A stretch of 64,000 nt of DNA from positions 38,078 to 102,077 of the forward strand of contig JAAWEH010000006.1 of NCBI GenBank assembly GCA_022794215.1, given 5' to 3'. Under the pieces are notes generated by a model. The model searched no databases. It was given only the letters and a program-made list of their open reading frames with translations, and had not been told where the DNA came from. Below are positions 25,866 to 35,334 of this stretch, piece after piece. A program made the translations under genes and the position numbers. Source of the DNA: Oscillospiraceae bacterium (GTDB taxonomy: Bacteria; Bacillota; Clostridia; Oscillospirales; Oscillospiraceae). The number at the start of each line of letters is the position of its first letter. Position 1 is the stretch's first letter.

Positions 25866-27134
25866 TTAAGATTCGTTTACAATTTCTTCAGTTTGCTCAA
25901 TTTTTGCCCCAAGGGCCCGCAGATCGCCGGACAGGTCGCTGTACCCCCGGAAAACATGCTCCAAGCCGGACAGCACCGTCTCTCCCTCCGCCGCCAGACC
26001 CGCCACCGCCAGAGCCGCTCCGCCCCGAAGATCTGTGGCCCGAACCCGGGCGCCGAAAAGCCGGTCTACTCCGTACACCACCGCCACCTTTCCCTCCACC
26101 CGGATATCCGCCCCCATTCGGGCAAGCTCATCCACATGGCGGTAGCGGCTATCAAATATGTTCTCGGCAAATACAGTGGCCCCCTCCGCCTTGCATAGGG
26201 CGGCCATCACCACCGCCTGCGCATCCGTAGGAAAGCCGGGATAGGGCGCTGTGCGGATGGGCCGTACGGCCCGCAGGTGCGCCGGGGCAGAGATGGTGAT
26301 GGCTCGCTCGCCGCTCTCCACCCGGCAGCCGGCCTCTGCAAGCACCGCTGTCACCGTGGAGAGGTGCTGCCAATCTATCCCCGTCACCTGTCCTTCGCCG
26401 CCGGCGGCTGCTACCGCCGAAAGGTATGTAGCCGCTACGATGCGGTCGGCCATCAGAGTATACTCTCCGCCGTGAAGCGCCTTTCCTCCCCGGATCACGA
26501 TCACCGAGCTGCCCGCCCCTCGAACATCAGCCCCCAGGGTCAGCAGGAAATTTTGAAGGTCTACGATCTCCGGTTCCCGGGCCGCATTGGTAATGGTGGT
26601 AACTCCCTGGGCCGCCACCGCGGCCAGCATCGCGTTTTCAGTGGCGCCCACACTGGGAAGGGACAAGGTGATATCCCCGCCGGCCAGTTTCCCTTCACAA
26701 AGCAGCCGCCCGCTGCGCTCCTCAATCTTTGCCCCCAGGCTCCTTAGCGCAGACAAGTGCAGGTCAATGGGTCTGGGGCCCAACTCACAGCCTCCGGGAT
26801 AGGAGAGCTCCGCCCGTCCCATTCGGCCCAAAATGGGGCCTAAAAACACCACAGAGGAGCGCATTTCCCTCATCAGCGGATCCGGTACGTCCCAATTCAG
26901 CGGCGCAGCGGCGTCCACCGTCACCGTGTTCCCTTCCCGCTTTACCTTACAGCCCAGATGCCACAATATCTCTAAGGTGTGATCCACATCGGTGAGCCGG
27001 GGGCAGTTGTGGAGAACGCACACCCCGGTGGAAAGAACCGTGGCCGCCAAAATGGGCAGGACACTGTTCTTGGCCCCCTGTACCTGAACAGAGCCAGACA
27101 GGGACTGGCCGCCCTGGATCTTAAAAACGCTCAT
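25866..27134 (-). CDS. murA: UDP-N-acetylglucosamine 1-carboxyvinyltransferase
   Basis: This 422-residue enzyme transfers enolpyruvate from PEP to UDP-GlcNAc, the first committed step of peptidoglycan synthesis in the cytoplasm. The active-site loop GGCELGPRPIDLH keeps the Cys attacked by fosfomycin, and the N-terminal QGAKNSVLP with its Lys-Asn pair is present. Length matches the family. It lies between murG and ftsQ in the dcw cluster, in the place where many Firmicutes have murB or murA. A second murA copy is common in Firmicutes but cannot be seen here. Confidence 0.96.
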   Translation of the reverse strand: MSVFKIQGGQSLSGSVQVQGAKNSVLPILAATVLSTGVCVLHNCPRLTDVDHTLEILWHLGCKVKREGNTVTVDAAAPLNWDVPDPLMREMRSSVVFLGPILGRMGRAELSYPGGCELGPRPIDLHLSALRSLGAKIEERSGRLLCEGKLAGGDITLSLPSVGATENAMLAAVAAQGVTTITNAAREPEIVDLQNFLLTLGADVRGAGSSVIVIRGGKALHGGEYTLMADRIVAATYLSAVAAAGGEGQVTGIDWQHLSTVTAVLAEAGCRVESGERAITISAPAHLRAVRPIRTAPYPGFPTDAQAVVMAALCKAEGATVFAENIFDSRYRHVDELARMGADIRVEGKVAVVYGVDRLFGARVRATDLRGGAALAVAGLAAEGETVLSGLEHVFRGYSDLSGDLRALGAKIEQTEEIVNES

Positions 27135-27239
27135 ATTTTGCCCTCCCTATCGGATTTTCTACGGATCATCCTATGCAGGGAGGGAAAAATGGGTCAATCG
27201 GGCACCCGTCTATCCGGTAAGCGCTCCGTTCCCCTTATC

Positions 27240-28358
27240 TTATCTCAGCAGGCCTTTCAGCGTTTCATAGATTTTCTCGTTGGCGTTGGGAACGGAAAGC
27301 TCCGACAGCCGCCGGGACATTTCCTTGCGTTTTGTCTGGCTTTGAAGCAGATCATGGGCCACCTGGTAAAGCTTCTGTCCTGAGCATTCTTTTTCCGGCA
27401 GAAGCACCGCGCCGCCCGCCTGTGAGAGGATCCGGGCATTTTTGGTCTGGTGATCCGCCGTCACGTTGGGAGAGGGCACCAGCACCGAGGGTTTGGCGAT
27501 GGCCGCCAGCTCAGAGATGGTGGAAGCCCCCGAGCGGCACAGCACCAGATCCGCCGCCGCCATCACCAGGGGCATATCGTAGATATATTCCCGAACCTCT
27601 ACCCCGGGGTGGCTCTCTCCTCCCACTCCGGCGGCGGTCAGCTCTTTCGTCATCAGGGCAAAATCCCGGCCCGCCCCATGGATATGATGGAACGGCACCC
27701 CCGCCCTGCACTCCAGGGCGATAAAATCCGTCATATAGGCGTTCATCAGCTCAGCCCCCAGGCTGCCCCAGTAGGACAACAGCAACGGCCGGTCATCGGT
27801 GAGCCCCAACTCCATCCGGGCCTCGGCCCGGGTTCGGCGGAAGAAATCTCCCCGGACGGGGGTTCCCGTGACCACCACTTTAGAGGGATCGTCGTAGTGC
27901 TCCCTGCTTTCGGCAAACCCCACCATCACCACGCCGGCCACCTTGCTGAGCGCTTTGGTGGTGAGGCCGGGAACGGCGTTGGACTCATGGACAGCGGTGG
28001 GAATCCCCTTTGCCGCCGCCGCTTTTACAACGGGATAGCTGGCATAGCCGCCGGTACCTACCACCAGATCCGGCTGGAACTGGGTCAGGATCGCCTTGGC
28101 CTGCCGATCCGACTTCACCATGTTGACAAGAGTTCCCACATTATGGCCAATGGCGGAGGGGCTCAGGGAACGGCGAAAGTTGGTGATGGTCACCGTTTTC
28201 AGCTCAAAGCCCTCTTTGGGCACCAGCCGGGTCTCCATCCCCCCATCGGCACCTACAAAAAGGATCTGGGCGTTATCCCGTTCCCGGAACATCCGGGCCA
28301 GAGCCACGGCAGGGTTGATATGGCCGGCTGTACCGCCGCAGGTAAAAAGAACATTCAT
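27240..28358 (-). CDS. murG: MurG, lipid II-forming GlcNAc transferase
   Basis: This 372-residue GT28 enzyme adds GlcNAc to lipid I at the inner face of the membrane, giving lipid II. The N-terminal loop TCGGTAGHINPAVALA binds the lipid phosphate, and the C-terminal CRSGASTISELAAI region binds UDP-GlcNAc. The start is moved to ATG 28358, with AAGGAGGT seven bases before it. It follows ftsW directly; the murB or murC gene often nearby is absent. Confidence 0.96.
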   Translation of the reverse strand: MNVLFTCGGTAGHINPAVALARMFRERDNAQILFVGADGGMETRLVPKEGFELKTVTITNFRRSLSPSAIGHNVGTLVNMVKSDRQAKAILTQFQPDLVVGTGGYASYPVVKAAAAKGIPTAVHESNAVPGLTTKALSKVAGVVMVGFAESREHYDDPSKVVVTGTPVRGDFFRRTRAEARMELGLTDDRPLLLSYWGSLGAELMNAYMTDFIALECRAGVPFHHIHGAGRDFALMTKELTAAGVGGESHPGVEVREYIYDMPLVMAAADLVLCRSGASTISELAAIAKPSVLVPSPNVTADHQTKNARILSQAGGAVLLPEKECSGQKLYQVAHDLLQSQTKRKEMSRRLSELSVPNANEKIYETLKGLLR

Positions 28359-28421
28359 GGGCTGAACCTCCTTTTGGAAGGGCACAACTGAATGGCCGCT
28401 TCTTTGCTGACCCTCCTGCTC

Positions 28422-29600
28422 TCAGCCTTGCTTGGGGGCCGGGATCTGTCTCGACACGCCCAAAACAATGCCCATCTCTATGAGCTGTATCATAAGTGCC
28501 GTGCCTCCGTAGCTGAAGAAGGGCAGGGATACGCCCGTGGTGGGCAGGAAATTGGTGACCACCGAGATATTCAGGAACACCTGCACCGCCATTAGGGTGG
28601 TGATGCCCACCACAAGCAGGGAGCCAAACCGATCCCGGGCGTGAAGGGCGATCCAGTAGCCCCGAAGGATCAGCAGTACAAACAAAATCAGGATCAGTCC
28701 CGCTCCGATGAGTCCCAGCTCCTCGCAGGCAATGGAAAAAATGAAGTCGTTCTCCGCCTCGGGAAGGAAGCCAAGCTTTTGGCGTCCCTTGCCGAAGCCT
28801 ACGCCGAACAGTCCGCCGGAGCCAATGGCGTAGAGGGACTGGATGATCTGATAACCACCATCCCTGGGATATGCCCAGGGATCCTGCCAAAGGTTGATGC
28901 GGGCCGTCATGTAATCGGTGGTGGTAATGATGATGGCCAGCAGCCCCACCACCAGACTTCCTCCAAGGGCAAACCAACGCAGCTTCACTCCACCGGTAAA
29001 TAGAATGGCCGCCGCGGGGATCAGGATCAGAATGGTACCCGACATATGAGGCTCAAAGTACATCAGGACAATGATGGCCAAAAGGATCATTCCGTAAGGC
29101 ACCAACTCCATAAAGCCCGAATCCTCCAGGGCCTGGAAAATGACTCCCGAGGGCTTTTGGGTGTCATAACGGCGCTTTTTTTCTGTGTTCCGCTTGGACA
29201 TTCTGGCCGCAAAGTAAAGGATCACGCCCAATTTTGCCATCTCAGAGGGCTGGAAGGCATGGATCACCGGCATTTTCAACCATCTTTTTACTCCGTCTGT
29301 ACGTACCGTATGAAAACCGGGGATCAACACCAGGATCAGCATGACAAAGGCAAGCCCCAGAACCAGCACCGACGCCCAGCGATACCACTGGTAATTGACT
29401 TTGGACGCAATGTACATCAGCACAAAGCCCATGGCGGCAAACTGTGCCTGTTTGATAAAGTAATAGGTGGCGTCCCGCCCCTCTCCCACGGCGGTGGCAT
29501 AGGAGGCAGAAAAGACCATCAGCACTCCGATCCCTGTCAGCAGCACCACCAGCATCAGAAAAGGCAGATCCATGGGGCCCCGGGCCAGTTGTTGTTCCAT
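28422..29600 (-). CDS. ftsW: FtsW, septal peptidoglycan glycosyltransferase
   Basis: This SEDS-family membrane protein of about 392 residues polymerises lipid II at the septum with its partner PBP (32231-34630). About ten hydrophobic helices are visible, with family stretches VMVFSASYATAVG, FQPSEMAKLG and the C-terminal TGVSLPFFSYGGTALM. The start is uncertain: ATG 29600 gives the usual N terminus (MEQQLARGPMDLPF) but its AAGGAG is 16 bases away, while GTG 29627 lacks a good site. It follows mraY, and murD, often found here, is missing. Confidence 0.93.
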   Translation of the reverse strand: MEQQLARGPMDLPFLMLVVLLTGIGVLMVFSASYATAVGEGRDATYYFIKQAQFAAMGFVLMYIASKVNYQWYRWASVLVLGLAFVMLILVLIPGFHTVRTDGVKRWLKMPVIHAFQPSEMAKLGVILYFAARMSKRNTEKKRRYDTQKPSGVIFQALEDSGFMELVPYGMILLAIIVLMYFEPHMSGTILILIPAAAILFTGGVKLRWFALGGSLVVGLLAIIITTTDYMTARINLWQDPWAYPRDGGYQIIQSLYAIGSGGLFGVGFGKGRQKLGFLPEAENDFIFSIACEELGLIGAGLILILFVLLILRGYWIALHARDRFGSLLVVGITTLMAVQVFLNISVVTNFLPTTGVSLPFFSYGGTALMIQLIEMGIVLGVSRQIPAPKQG

Positions 29601-29690
29601 GGTTAGATCTCGCGTTCTCCTTGGCACCGGGCTTCACCCGCCTTTCCTTTTAAATGGGTTTGGAGATGCTCCCTGTCCTTTCGGCAGTCT

Positions 29691-30701
29691 TTAGACCATG
29701 TACCGCTCCATAACCCCCAGATAGGCCACAAGGCAGAAAAGAGCGGAGACAAAGGCAAACACCGCCACCACCTTTTTTTCCCGCCAGCCGCACATTTCAA
29801 AGTGATGGTGGAGGGGAGCCATTTTGAAGATCCGTTTGCCGTGGGTCAGCTTAAAGTAAGTGACCTGGATGATATCAGAGAGGGTCTCTAATATATAGAT
29901 GATTCCCACCAAAATCAGAACCAAAGGCATGTCGGTGGCGAAGGCCAGGCCGCAGACCATTCCTCCCAGAAACAGGGAGCCGGTATCCCCCATAAAAACC
30001 TTGGCCGGATAGTGGTTGTAGAGCAAAAATCCCAGCAGGCCTCCCAGCAGCGCCGCCGAAACCAGGGTCAGCTCATCCTGTCCCCACCGGGCGGTGATGG
30101 CGGTGAAAAACACAGCCACCGGAATGGTCACGGAGGAGGAAAGTCCGTCCAGTCCATCGGTAATGTTGACCGCATTTACCGTACCCACCATGACAAAGGC
30201 GGCAAAAACCATATAAACCGGCCAGGGCAGGGGGACGCTCACCTCCAGGAAAGGCACATAGAGGTTGGGCTTCAAATAGCCCTCATACCGCAGCAGCACC
30301 GTCATCAAAATGGCGGCGGAAAGCTGCAAAAGGAACTTCCATCCGGCAGTAAGGCCCGTATTCTGATGGTGAACCACCTTCATATAGTCGTCAACGAAGC
30401 CGATCGCCCCGAAAACCAGGGCAAAGAGGAACACATAGAGAGAGCCCCGGGAGCCCTCCGCAATGTGTCTCCAGTCCAGGACTGCCACCACAATGGCCAT
30501 GGCCAGAATAAACATCAGCCCGCCCATGGTGGGGGTTCCCTGCTTGGACATATGCCAGGTGGGGCCGATCTCCTTGATGGACTGCCCTGCTTTCAGCCGC
30601 CGCAGGGCGGGGATCAGCAGCCACCCCAGCGCCACGGTGAGAACAAAGCTCACCGCCACTACAAAGGCAACACTGAAAAGGGTTTCGTTCAGGTTCTGCA
30701 T
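29691..30701 (-). CDS. mraY: Phospho-N-acetylmuramoyl-pentapeptide transferase
   Basis: This 336-residue polytopic enzyme links the MurNAc-pentapeptide to undecaprenyl phosphate, making lipid I. Ten hydrophobic helices and the motifs GTPTMGGLMFI, GFVDDYMK (the catalytic Asp pair), NAVNITDGLDGL and FKMAPLHHHFE identify it. The start has GGAGG about ten bases upstream. It lies between murE and ftsW. Confidence 0.97.
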   Translation of the reverse strand: MQNLNETLFSVAFVVAVSFVLTVALGWLLIPALRRLKAGQSIKEIGPTWHMSKQGTPTMGGLMFILAMAIVVAVLDWRHIAEGSRGSLYVFLFALVFGAIGFVDDYMKVVHHQNTGLTAGWKFLLQLSAAILMTVLLRYEGYLKPNLYVPFLEVSVPLPWPVYMVFAAFVMVGTVNAVNITDGLDGLSSSVTIPVAVFFTAITARWGQDELTLVSAALLGGLLGFLLYNHYPAKVFMGDTGSLFLGGMVCGLAFATDMPLVLILVGIIYILETLSDIIQVTYFKLTHGKRIFKMAPLHHHFEMCGWREKKVVAVFAFVSALFCLVAYLGVMERYMV

Positions 30702-30766
30702 ATCCTTGGACCTCCAGCTCTTTTGTCATCAGACTTCCTTATTTTCACACATGAGTGGACATTATA

Positions 30767-32194
30767 TCACAGCCCCAAAGCCTTGGCAATGGTTTCCCGT
30801 TCGTCCAGGTGCCGCTTTTCCCCGTTGGTTTCCTGATAGGTCTCGTGGCCCTTTCCCGCCAGAAGAAGAGTGTCCCCTTCCCGCAGCAGCGACAGGGCCA
30901 GAGCGATGGCCTTCTCCCGGTCAGGCTCAACGATCTTCGCCTTGTCAAACCTGGCCATTCCACGCAGGATATCCGTTATGATCCACACGGGGACTTCCGT
31001 TCTCGGATTGTCAGAGGTGACCACACACAGATCCGCCAAATTTGCAGCCACTGCCCCCATAATGGGACGTTTCCCCCGATCCCGGTCTCCCCCGCAGCCA
31101 AAGAGACAAATCAGCCGTCCCGGTGTAAACTTCCGAAGGTTGCTCAGAACGTTTTCCAATGCGTCCGGAGTGTGGGCATAATCAATGATCACCGTCCCCG
31201 GCCCGGACCAGGGGACTACCTCCATCCGCCCCTTCACACCGGACGCCTTTCTCAGCGCTGCCGCCCCCCGCTCCAGTGGGATGCCCAGCATGCAGGCACA
31301 GCTCAATGTGCATAGGGCGTTATATACCGTAAACTCTCCGGGAATCCCAAGCCGGATCGGGATCCGTTCCGTCTCCGTGATCCCCTCAAACTCTACCCGG
31401 TCAGGGTACAGCTTCACTTCCTGAGCTCTCAGCCCTGCCGCCTCCTGGTGTTCAGAGTAGGTAAATACTTCGCACTCGGCCCTCTGCCCATAGTATTTCC
31501 CCGCCTCATCATCCAGGTTCAAAACAGCGGTATCGCACTGCTCAAAGAGCCTTCCCTTGGCCTGCCGGTATGCCTCCATGGTTTTGTGGAAATCCAGATG
31601 ATCCTGGGTCAGATTGGTAAAGGCCCCCACAGCAAACCGGATCCCATCCACCCGATGAAGACACAGAGCGTGGGAGGAGACCTCCATCACCACATGACTG
31701 CACCCGGCGTCGGCCATCCGGCGCAGCCAGCGCTGAACCTCGTAGCTTTCCGGGGTGGTTCGCTCTGCGGGAAAGGTTTCCTCCCCCACCCGGTTTTCGT
31801 TGGTACCCAGCAACCCCACCGGAGCATCCAAGATCTCCTGTAAAAGCCCCCACAAAAGGGTGGTCGTGGTGGTTTTTCCATTGGTACCGGTGACTCCCAC
31901 CACCGTCAGCTCCCCGGCCGGATGGCCAAACCAGTTTGCAGACAGCGCTGCCAAAGCCGCCCGGCTGTCGGGAACCAGAAGAACGTCCTGTCCCTCCTCC
32001 CCTACCACCGCGGCAGCCCCTTTTTCCCGGGCCTGGTCAATATACCTGTGTCCATCCGTCTTGTACCCGCGCAGCGCCACATAGAGCTCTCCGGGTTTTA
32101 TCGTTCTGGTGTCGTAGGAGATCCCCTGGATCTCCGCGTCCTCCTCAACGGGGCTGATACAGCCCGTTCCGGTAAGCAGCGTGCGCAAACGCAT
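30767..32194 (-). CDS. murE: UDP-MurNAc-tripeptide synthetase, meso-DAP type
   Basis: This 475-residue Mur ligase adds the third residue of the stem peptide. The ATP loop GVTGTNGKTTT is near residue 110 and HTPDALENVL lies in the central domain. The motif DNPR near residue 395 marks enzymes that add meso-diaminopimelate; lysine-adding enzymes have another residue for Arg. This predicts an A1-gamma type wall. Length is normal. It sits in the dcw operon, but the partner ligases murC, murD and murF are not in the cluster. Confidence 0.95.
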   Translation of the reverse strand: MRLRTLLTGTGCISPVEEDAEIQGISYDTRTIKPGELYVALRGYKTDGHRYIDQAREKGAAAVVGEEGQDVLLVPDSRAALAALSANWFGHPAGELTVVGVTGTNGKTTTTTLLWGLLQEILDAPVGLLGTNENRVGEETFPAERTTPESYEVQRWLRRMADAGCSHVVMEVSSHALCLHRVDGIRFAVGAFTNLTQDHLDFHKTMEAYRQAKGRLFEQCDTAVLNLDDEAGKYYGQRAECEVFTYSEHQEAAGLRAQEVKLYPDRVEFEGITETERIPIRLGIPGEFTVYNALCTLSCACMLGIPLERGAAALRKASGVKGRMEVVPWSGPGTVIIDYAHTPDALENVLSNLRKFTPGRLICLFGCGGDRDRGKRPIMGAVAANLADLCVVTSDNPRTEVPVWIITDILRGMARFDKAKIVEPDREKAIALALSLLREGDTLLLAGKGHETYQETNGEKRHLDERETIAKALGL

Positions 32195-32230
32195 ACGAAC
32201 ACCCCTATTCCCTTTTGCTTCGGGACCGCT

Positions 32231-34630
32231 TTAGTCCACCATGGTGTTATCCGAGAAGATACACTCCACCACCGTTCCCCGCTCCACGCTGGTACCCACC
32301 CAGATGGTCTGGCTGGCTACCACTGCGTCGGAGGACATATAGCTGCTGGAGCCGCTGACTTTCAGATATAAGCCGTACTGCCCCAGGATCTCCTGGGCCT
32401 GAGCCGCCGTCTTGCCCCGAACGTCGGGGACATCCACCAGGTCGGCAGGCTTCTCCTCTCCCAGATAGAGCACCACCTGACTGCCACTGGGAATCACTGC
32501 GCCGCCGGCAGGGATCTGATCGGTGACCACATTCCCCTCGCCTACGGTGCGGACGCTGAAACCACTGTTCTGGATGGCCTCCTGACCAATCTGAGCGGTC
32601 TGATCCACCACGTTAGGCACCACCATGTCGATCTTGGCCCGCTCCGCCTCGGTATAGACCTTCTCCACGCCCATGTCGCCCAAAATGTCGGAGAGCAGTT
32701 CTCCCGCCATCACCGCCGCCATATTACCGCCGGAGATATAGTACCCTCTGGAGGTCAGCTTGCTGCCTGAGCTGGAGCGTTTCGGAGCGTCATAGGCCAG
32801 CAAAACCACGATCTGGGGATCGTCGGCAGGGGCAAAGCCCAGGAAGGAGACGATGGTTCGATCCTCTCCTCGGCGGCTCTCCACCGTCTCAGAGGAGCCG
32901 GTCTTGCCGCCGATACGGTATCCGGGGACATAGGCCCGCTTACCGGTACCGCCGTTGACCACGCCCTCCAAAATGGTACGGCACCGGGCAGAGGTTTCCT
33001 CGCTGATCACCTGCCGCACCTCGGTGGGCTCGGTCTGCTGTATAATGGTGCCGTCGGGAGCGGTAATGGATTCCATCACATAGGGCTTCATCAGGTGGCC
33101 GCCGTTGATGACCGCGGAGGCGGCCGTGATCAACTGGATGGGGGTAGCCTGGAAACCTTGGCCAAAGGAGGCGGTGGCCAGATACGTGTTCTGCTGCGTA
33201 CTGGGGGCAACAAAGGTGCTGCGGGGCCAGACGATACTGTTCCCCTCGCCCTGCATGTCAATGCCCGTTTTTTCCAGGAACCCGAAGTCCTCCAAGTAGT
33301 TATAAAACTTTTCCGCACCCAGGGCCTGCCCGATCATCATGAAGGCAGGGTTGCAGGAGTTAGCCACCGCTTTAGCCAGGTTCTGGCTGCCGTGGCCCGG
33401 CGCTTTCTGGGAGCAACTGATGCTGTCATTTCCCACCACATAGTAGCCGGGACAATAGAAGGTAGAGTTCTCGTTGACCACGCCCTCCTCCAGGGCCGCC
33501 GCCAGCACCATGGACTTGAAGGTGGAGCCCGGTTCGTAGGAGTCGTTCATCGCCTTGTTCCGCCATTGCCGGTTTTGCGCCTGTCCCAGGGCTTCATTGT
33601 AAGCGCTCTCAATGGCGGTTGGGTCGTTCTTCACCGTTTCCAGATACTCGCTCAGCACCGGGTCAGTGATGGTCCAAGGAGTATTTAGGTCATAGTTGGG
33701 GGAATTGGCCCAGGCTTTGATGGCCCCCGTTTTGGGATCCATCGCGATGACAAAGCCGCCGTTTTGTACATCAAACATCTCAATGCCCTTTTCCAGCACC
33801 CGCTCACAATAATACTGAATGGTGGCGTCCACGGTCAGGTGGAGGGTGTTGCCGTCAGAGGCGTCATAGTAGTCCTGAAAGGAGTATTTCATTTCCTTGC
33901 CGTCACCATCCTTTGCGGTGACCACCCGGCCTGTTTTTCCCGCCAGATCCTCCTCATAGAGCGCCTCCATGCCGTAGGCGCCCTTGTTGTCGTTTTTCCA
34001 GTTGACCCAGCCGATGACCTGGGCCGCCAAAGAACTGTACGGATAATACCGCTTGGTAGTGGGAACCAGCAGCACGCTGTTGGACAAATGCTTATCCGTA
34101 ATATACTGGCGCAGATCGTCAGCTACCTCTGTCTCGATCCGGGTGGCGGCCACCTCATAATAGGTGTTTTTTTCCATTCTCTCCTGAACCTTCTGGGGAT
34201 CCAACCCCAAAATCTCCGCCAACCCCGCCGACACATCCCCCACTTCCGGTCGGGGATACTTGGCCCCCTCCGGCTTTTTCCCGTAACGTTCGTCCCAGTT
34301 GTTCTGGAGCTTCCGAAAGTCGTTGGGAGAGAGGATCACATCGTACACCGTAGCGGACATAGCCAGAACCTTTCCGTTGCTGTCCAGGATCTGTCCCCGG
34401 TTGGCAGAAACGGCGTTGTCCATGGTCTGCTGGCCGATAGCCTTTTCCTGATACATCTCGTGATCCCGGATTTGGATGGCGTAAAGCTTCCCAAAAAGAG
34501 GAATAAAGGTGAGAATGCCAAACATCACCAGCAGCAGCAATGTACGCAGCAAAATAGTGCGGTTGGCCTTTCGATCCGGAGAGACATGGCGCACCTTGTC
34601 TTTGTCATTGCCCCGGTTGCCGCCTTCCAT
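32231..34630 (-). CDS. Class B penicillin-binding protein with two PASTA domains (PbpB/SpoVD type)
   Basis: This 799-residue transpeptidase cross-links septal peptidoglycan outside the membrane. It has a short cytoplasmic N terminus, one membrane helix (about 27-50), a dimerisation/pedestal region, and a transpeptidase domain with STFK (near 368), SCN in VANSCNPAF, and KTGS in IGGKTGSSE. Two PASTA repeats follow (about 670-735 and 738-795). Two PASTA domains resemble division PbpB of Bacillus, whereas sporulation SpoVD has one. It is the first large gene after rsmH-ftsL and works with FtsW. The start has AAAGGGGG eight bases upstream. Confidence 0.93.
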   Translation of the reverse strand: MEGGNRGNDKDKVRHVSPDRKANRTILLRTLLLLVMFGILTFIPLFGKLYAIQIRDHEMYQEKAIGQQTMDNAVSANRGQILDSNGKVLAMSATVYDVILSPNDFRKLQNNWDERYGKKPEGAKYPRPEVGDVSAGLAEILGLDPQKVQERMEKNTYYEVAATRIETEVADDLRQYITDKHLSNSVLLVPTTKRYYPYSSLAAQVIGWVNWKNDNKGAYGMEALYEEDLAGKTGRVVTAKDGDGKEMKYSFQDYYDASDGNTLHLTVDATIQYYCERVLEKGIEMFDVQNGGFVIAMDPKTGAIKAWANSPNYDLNTPWTITDPVLSEYLETVKNDPTAIESAYNEALGQAQNRQWRNKAMNDSYEPGSTFKSMVLAAALEEGVVNENSTFYCPGYYVVGNDSISCSQKAPGHGSQNLAKAVANSCNPAFMMIGQALGAEKFYNYLEDFGFLEKTGIDMQGEGNSIVWPRSTFVAPSTQQNTYLATASFGQGFQATPIQLITAASAVINGGHLMKPYVMESITAPDGTIIQQTEPTEVRQVISEETSARCRTILEGVVNGGTGKRAYVPGYRIGGKTGSSETVESRRGEDRTIVSFLGFAPADDPQIVVLLAYDAPKRSSSGSKLTSRGYYISGGNMAAVMAGELLSDILGDMGVEKVYTEAERAKIDMVVPNVVDQTAQIGQEAIQNSGFSVRTVGEGNVVTDQIPAGGAVIPSGSQVVLYLGEEKPADLVDVPDVRGKTAAQAQEILGQYGLYLKVSGSSSYMSSDAVVASQTIWVGTSVERGTVVECIFSDNTMVD

Positions 34631-34654
34631 GGCTTCTTCCCCCTTTCATCACGG

Positions 34655-34693
34655 AAGGGCGTAAGAAATTTTCCTTTCTTACGCCCTTTTTCT
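34655..34693 (+). terminator. Hairpin inside the dcw operon, terminator-like on the opposite strand
   Basis: A perfect 14-bp stem (34655-34668 with 34675-34688) is followed on the plus strand by TTTTTCTA, but the operon runs on the minus strand. It lies between ftsL-like and PBP genes, just before the PBP ribosome site. It may stop antisense transcripts or shape the mRNA; no plus-strand gene ends here. Confidence 0.55.
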
Positions 34694-34757
34694 ATCGGCC
34701 ATTCACACAGCCCTGTTTTCTTCTGCTTCAGTCATCATGATCTTATGCCGGTATCCC

Positions 34758-35297
34758 TCAGAAATATGCCAGGATATTGCCTATGATTTCCTCTACGCTC
34801 CCCAAAAAACTGCCGCCGGTCTCCTCCTGGCCAAAGATCACCACGCTGTCCGGCTCTGTCAAGTCCACATAAACCATCTGTCCCGCCTGAGGCCGGCTCA
34901 TGGAGCCGTCAGAGGTGACCGCCTTCTCAATGGCGCCCAGGTCATAGGCCAACTCATACCGGGCCCGAAGGGTGGCCTCCTCGCTCTGCAGGGTTGTCAT
35001 CTCATTGTTCAGGGACACTATCTCGCTGGAAATCGCAGAAAGCTGGACATAGCTCATCAAAAGCAGGGCTGCCATCATCAATACTGCCGCAAAGCCGGCC
35101 ACCGCAAAAAGAGATACTTTTCCGGCCGGCCGAACCTCCACCTGGGGCCGAACCAACTGTTGGTGCCTGGGCCGAACGCGAGGGCGGGGCTGCTGGAGGG
35201 CCTCTTCCTCCTCCAAGATCCGTACAGCAGAGCCATCGTAGGCATAATTCAGATTGCGGTAGGGGTCATAGCTTCCCCGTCTGGCGGCACTGGCCAC
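34758..35297 (-). CDS. ftsL: FtsL-like divisome protein
   Basis: This 179-residue bitopic protein has an unusually long cytoplasmic N-terminal part rich in Arg, Pro and Gln (residues 1-58), one membrane helix (about 62-83), and then a short coiled coil (SEIVSLNNEMTTLQSEEATLRARYE, read in two pieces). Position between rsmH and the division PBP identifies it as FtsL although sequence identity in this family is always low. The start is GTG, with AAGGAG nine bases upstream. Confidence 0.72.
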   Translation of the reverse strand: MASAARRGSYDPYRNLNYAYDGSAVRILEEEEALQQPRPRVRPRHQQLVRPQVEVRPAGKVSLFAVAGFAAVLMMAALLLMSYVQLSAISSEIVSLNNEMTTLQSEEATLRARYELAYDLGAIEKAVTSDGSMSRPQAGQMVYVDLTEPDSVVIFGQEETGGSFLGSVEEIIGNILAYF

Positions 35298-35334
35298 TGC
35301 TGCTCACTCCTTCCCTCTCTGTCTTTCTTTTCTC

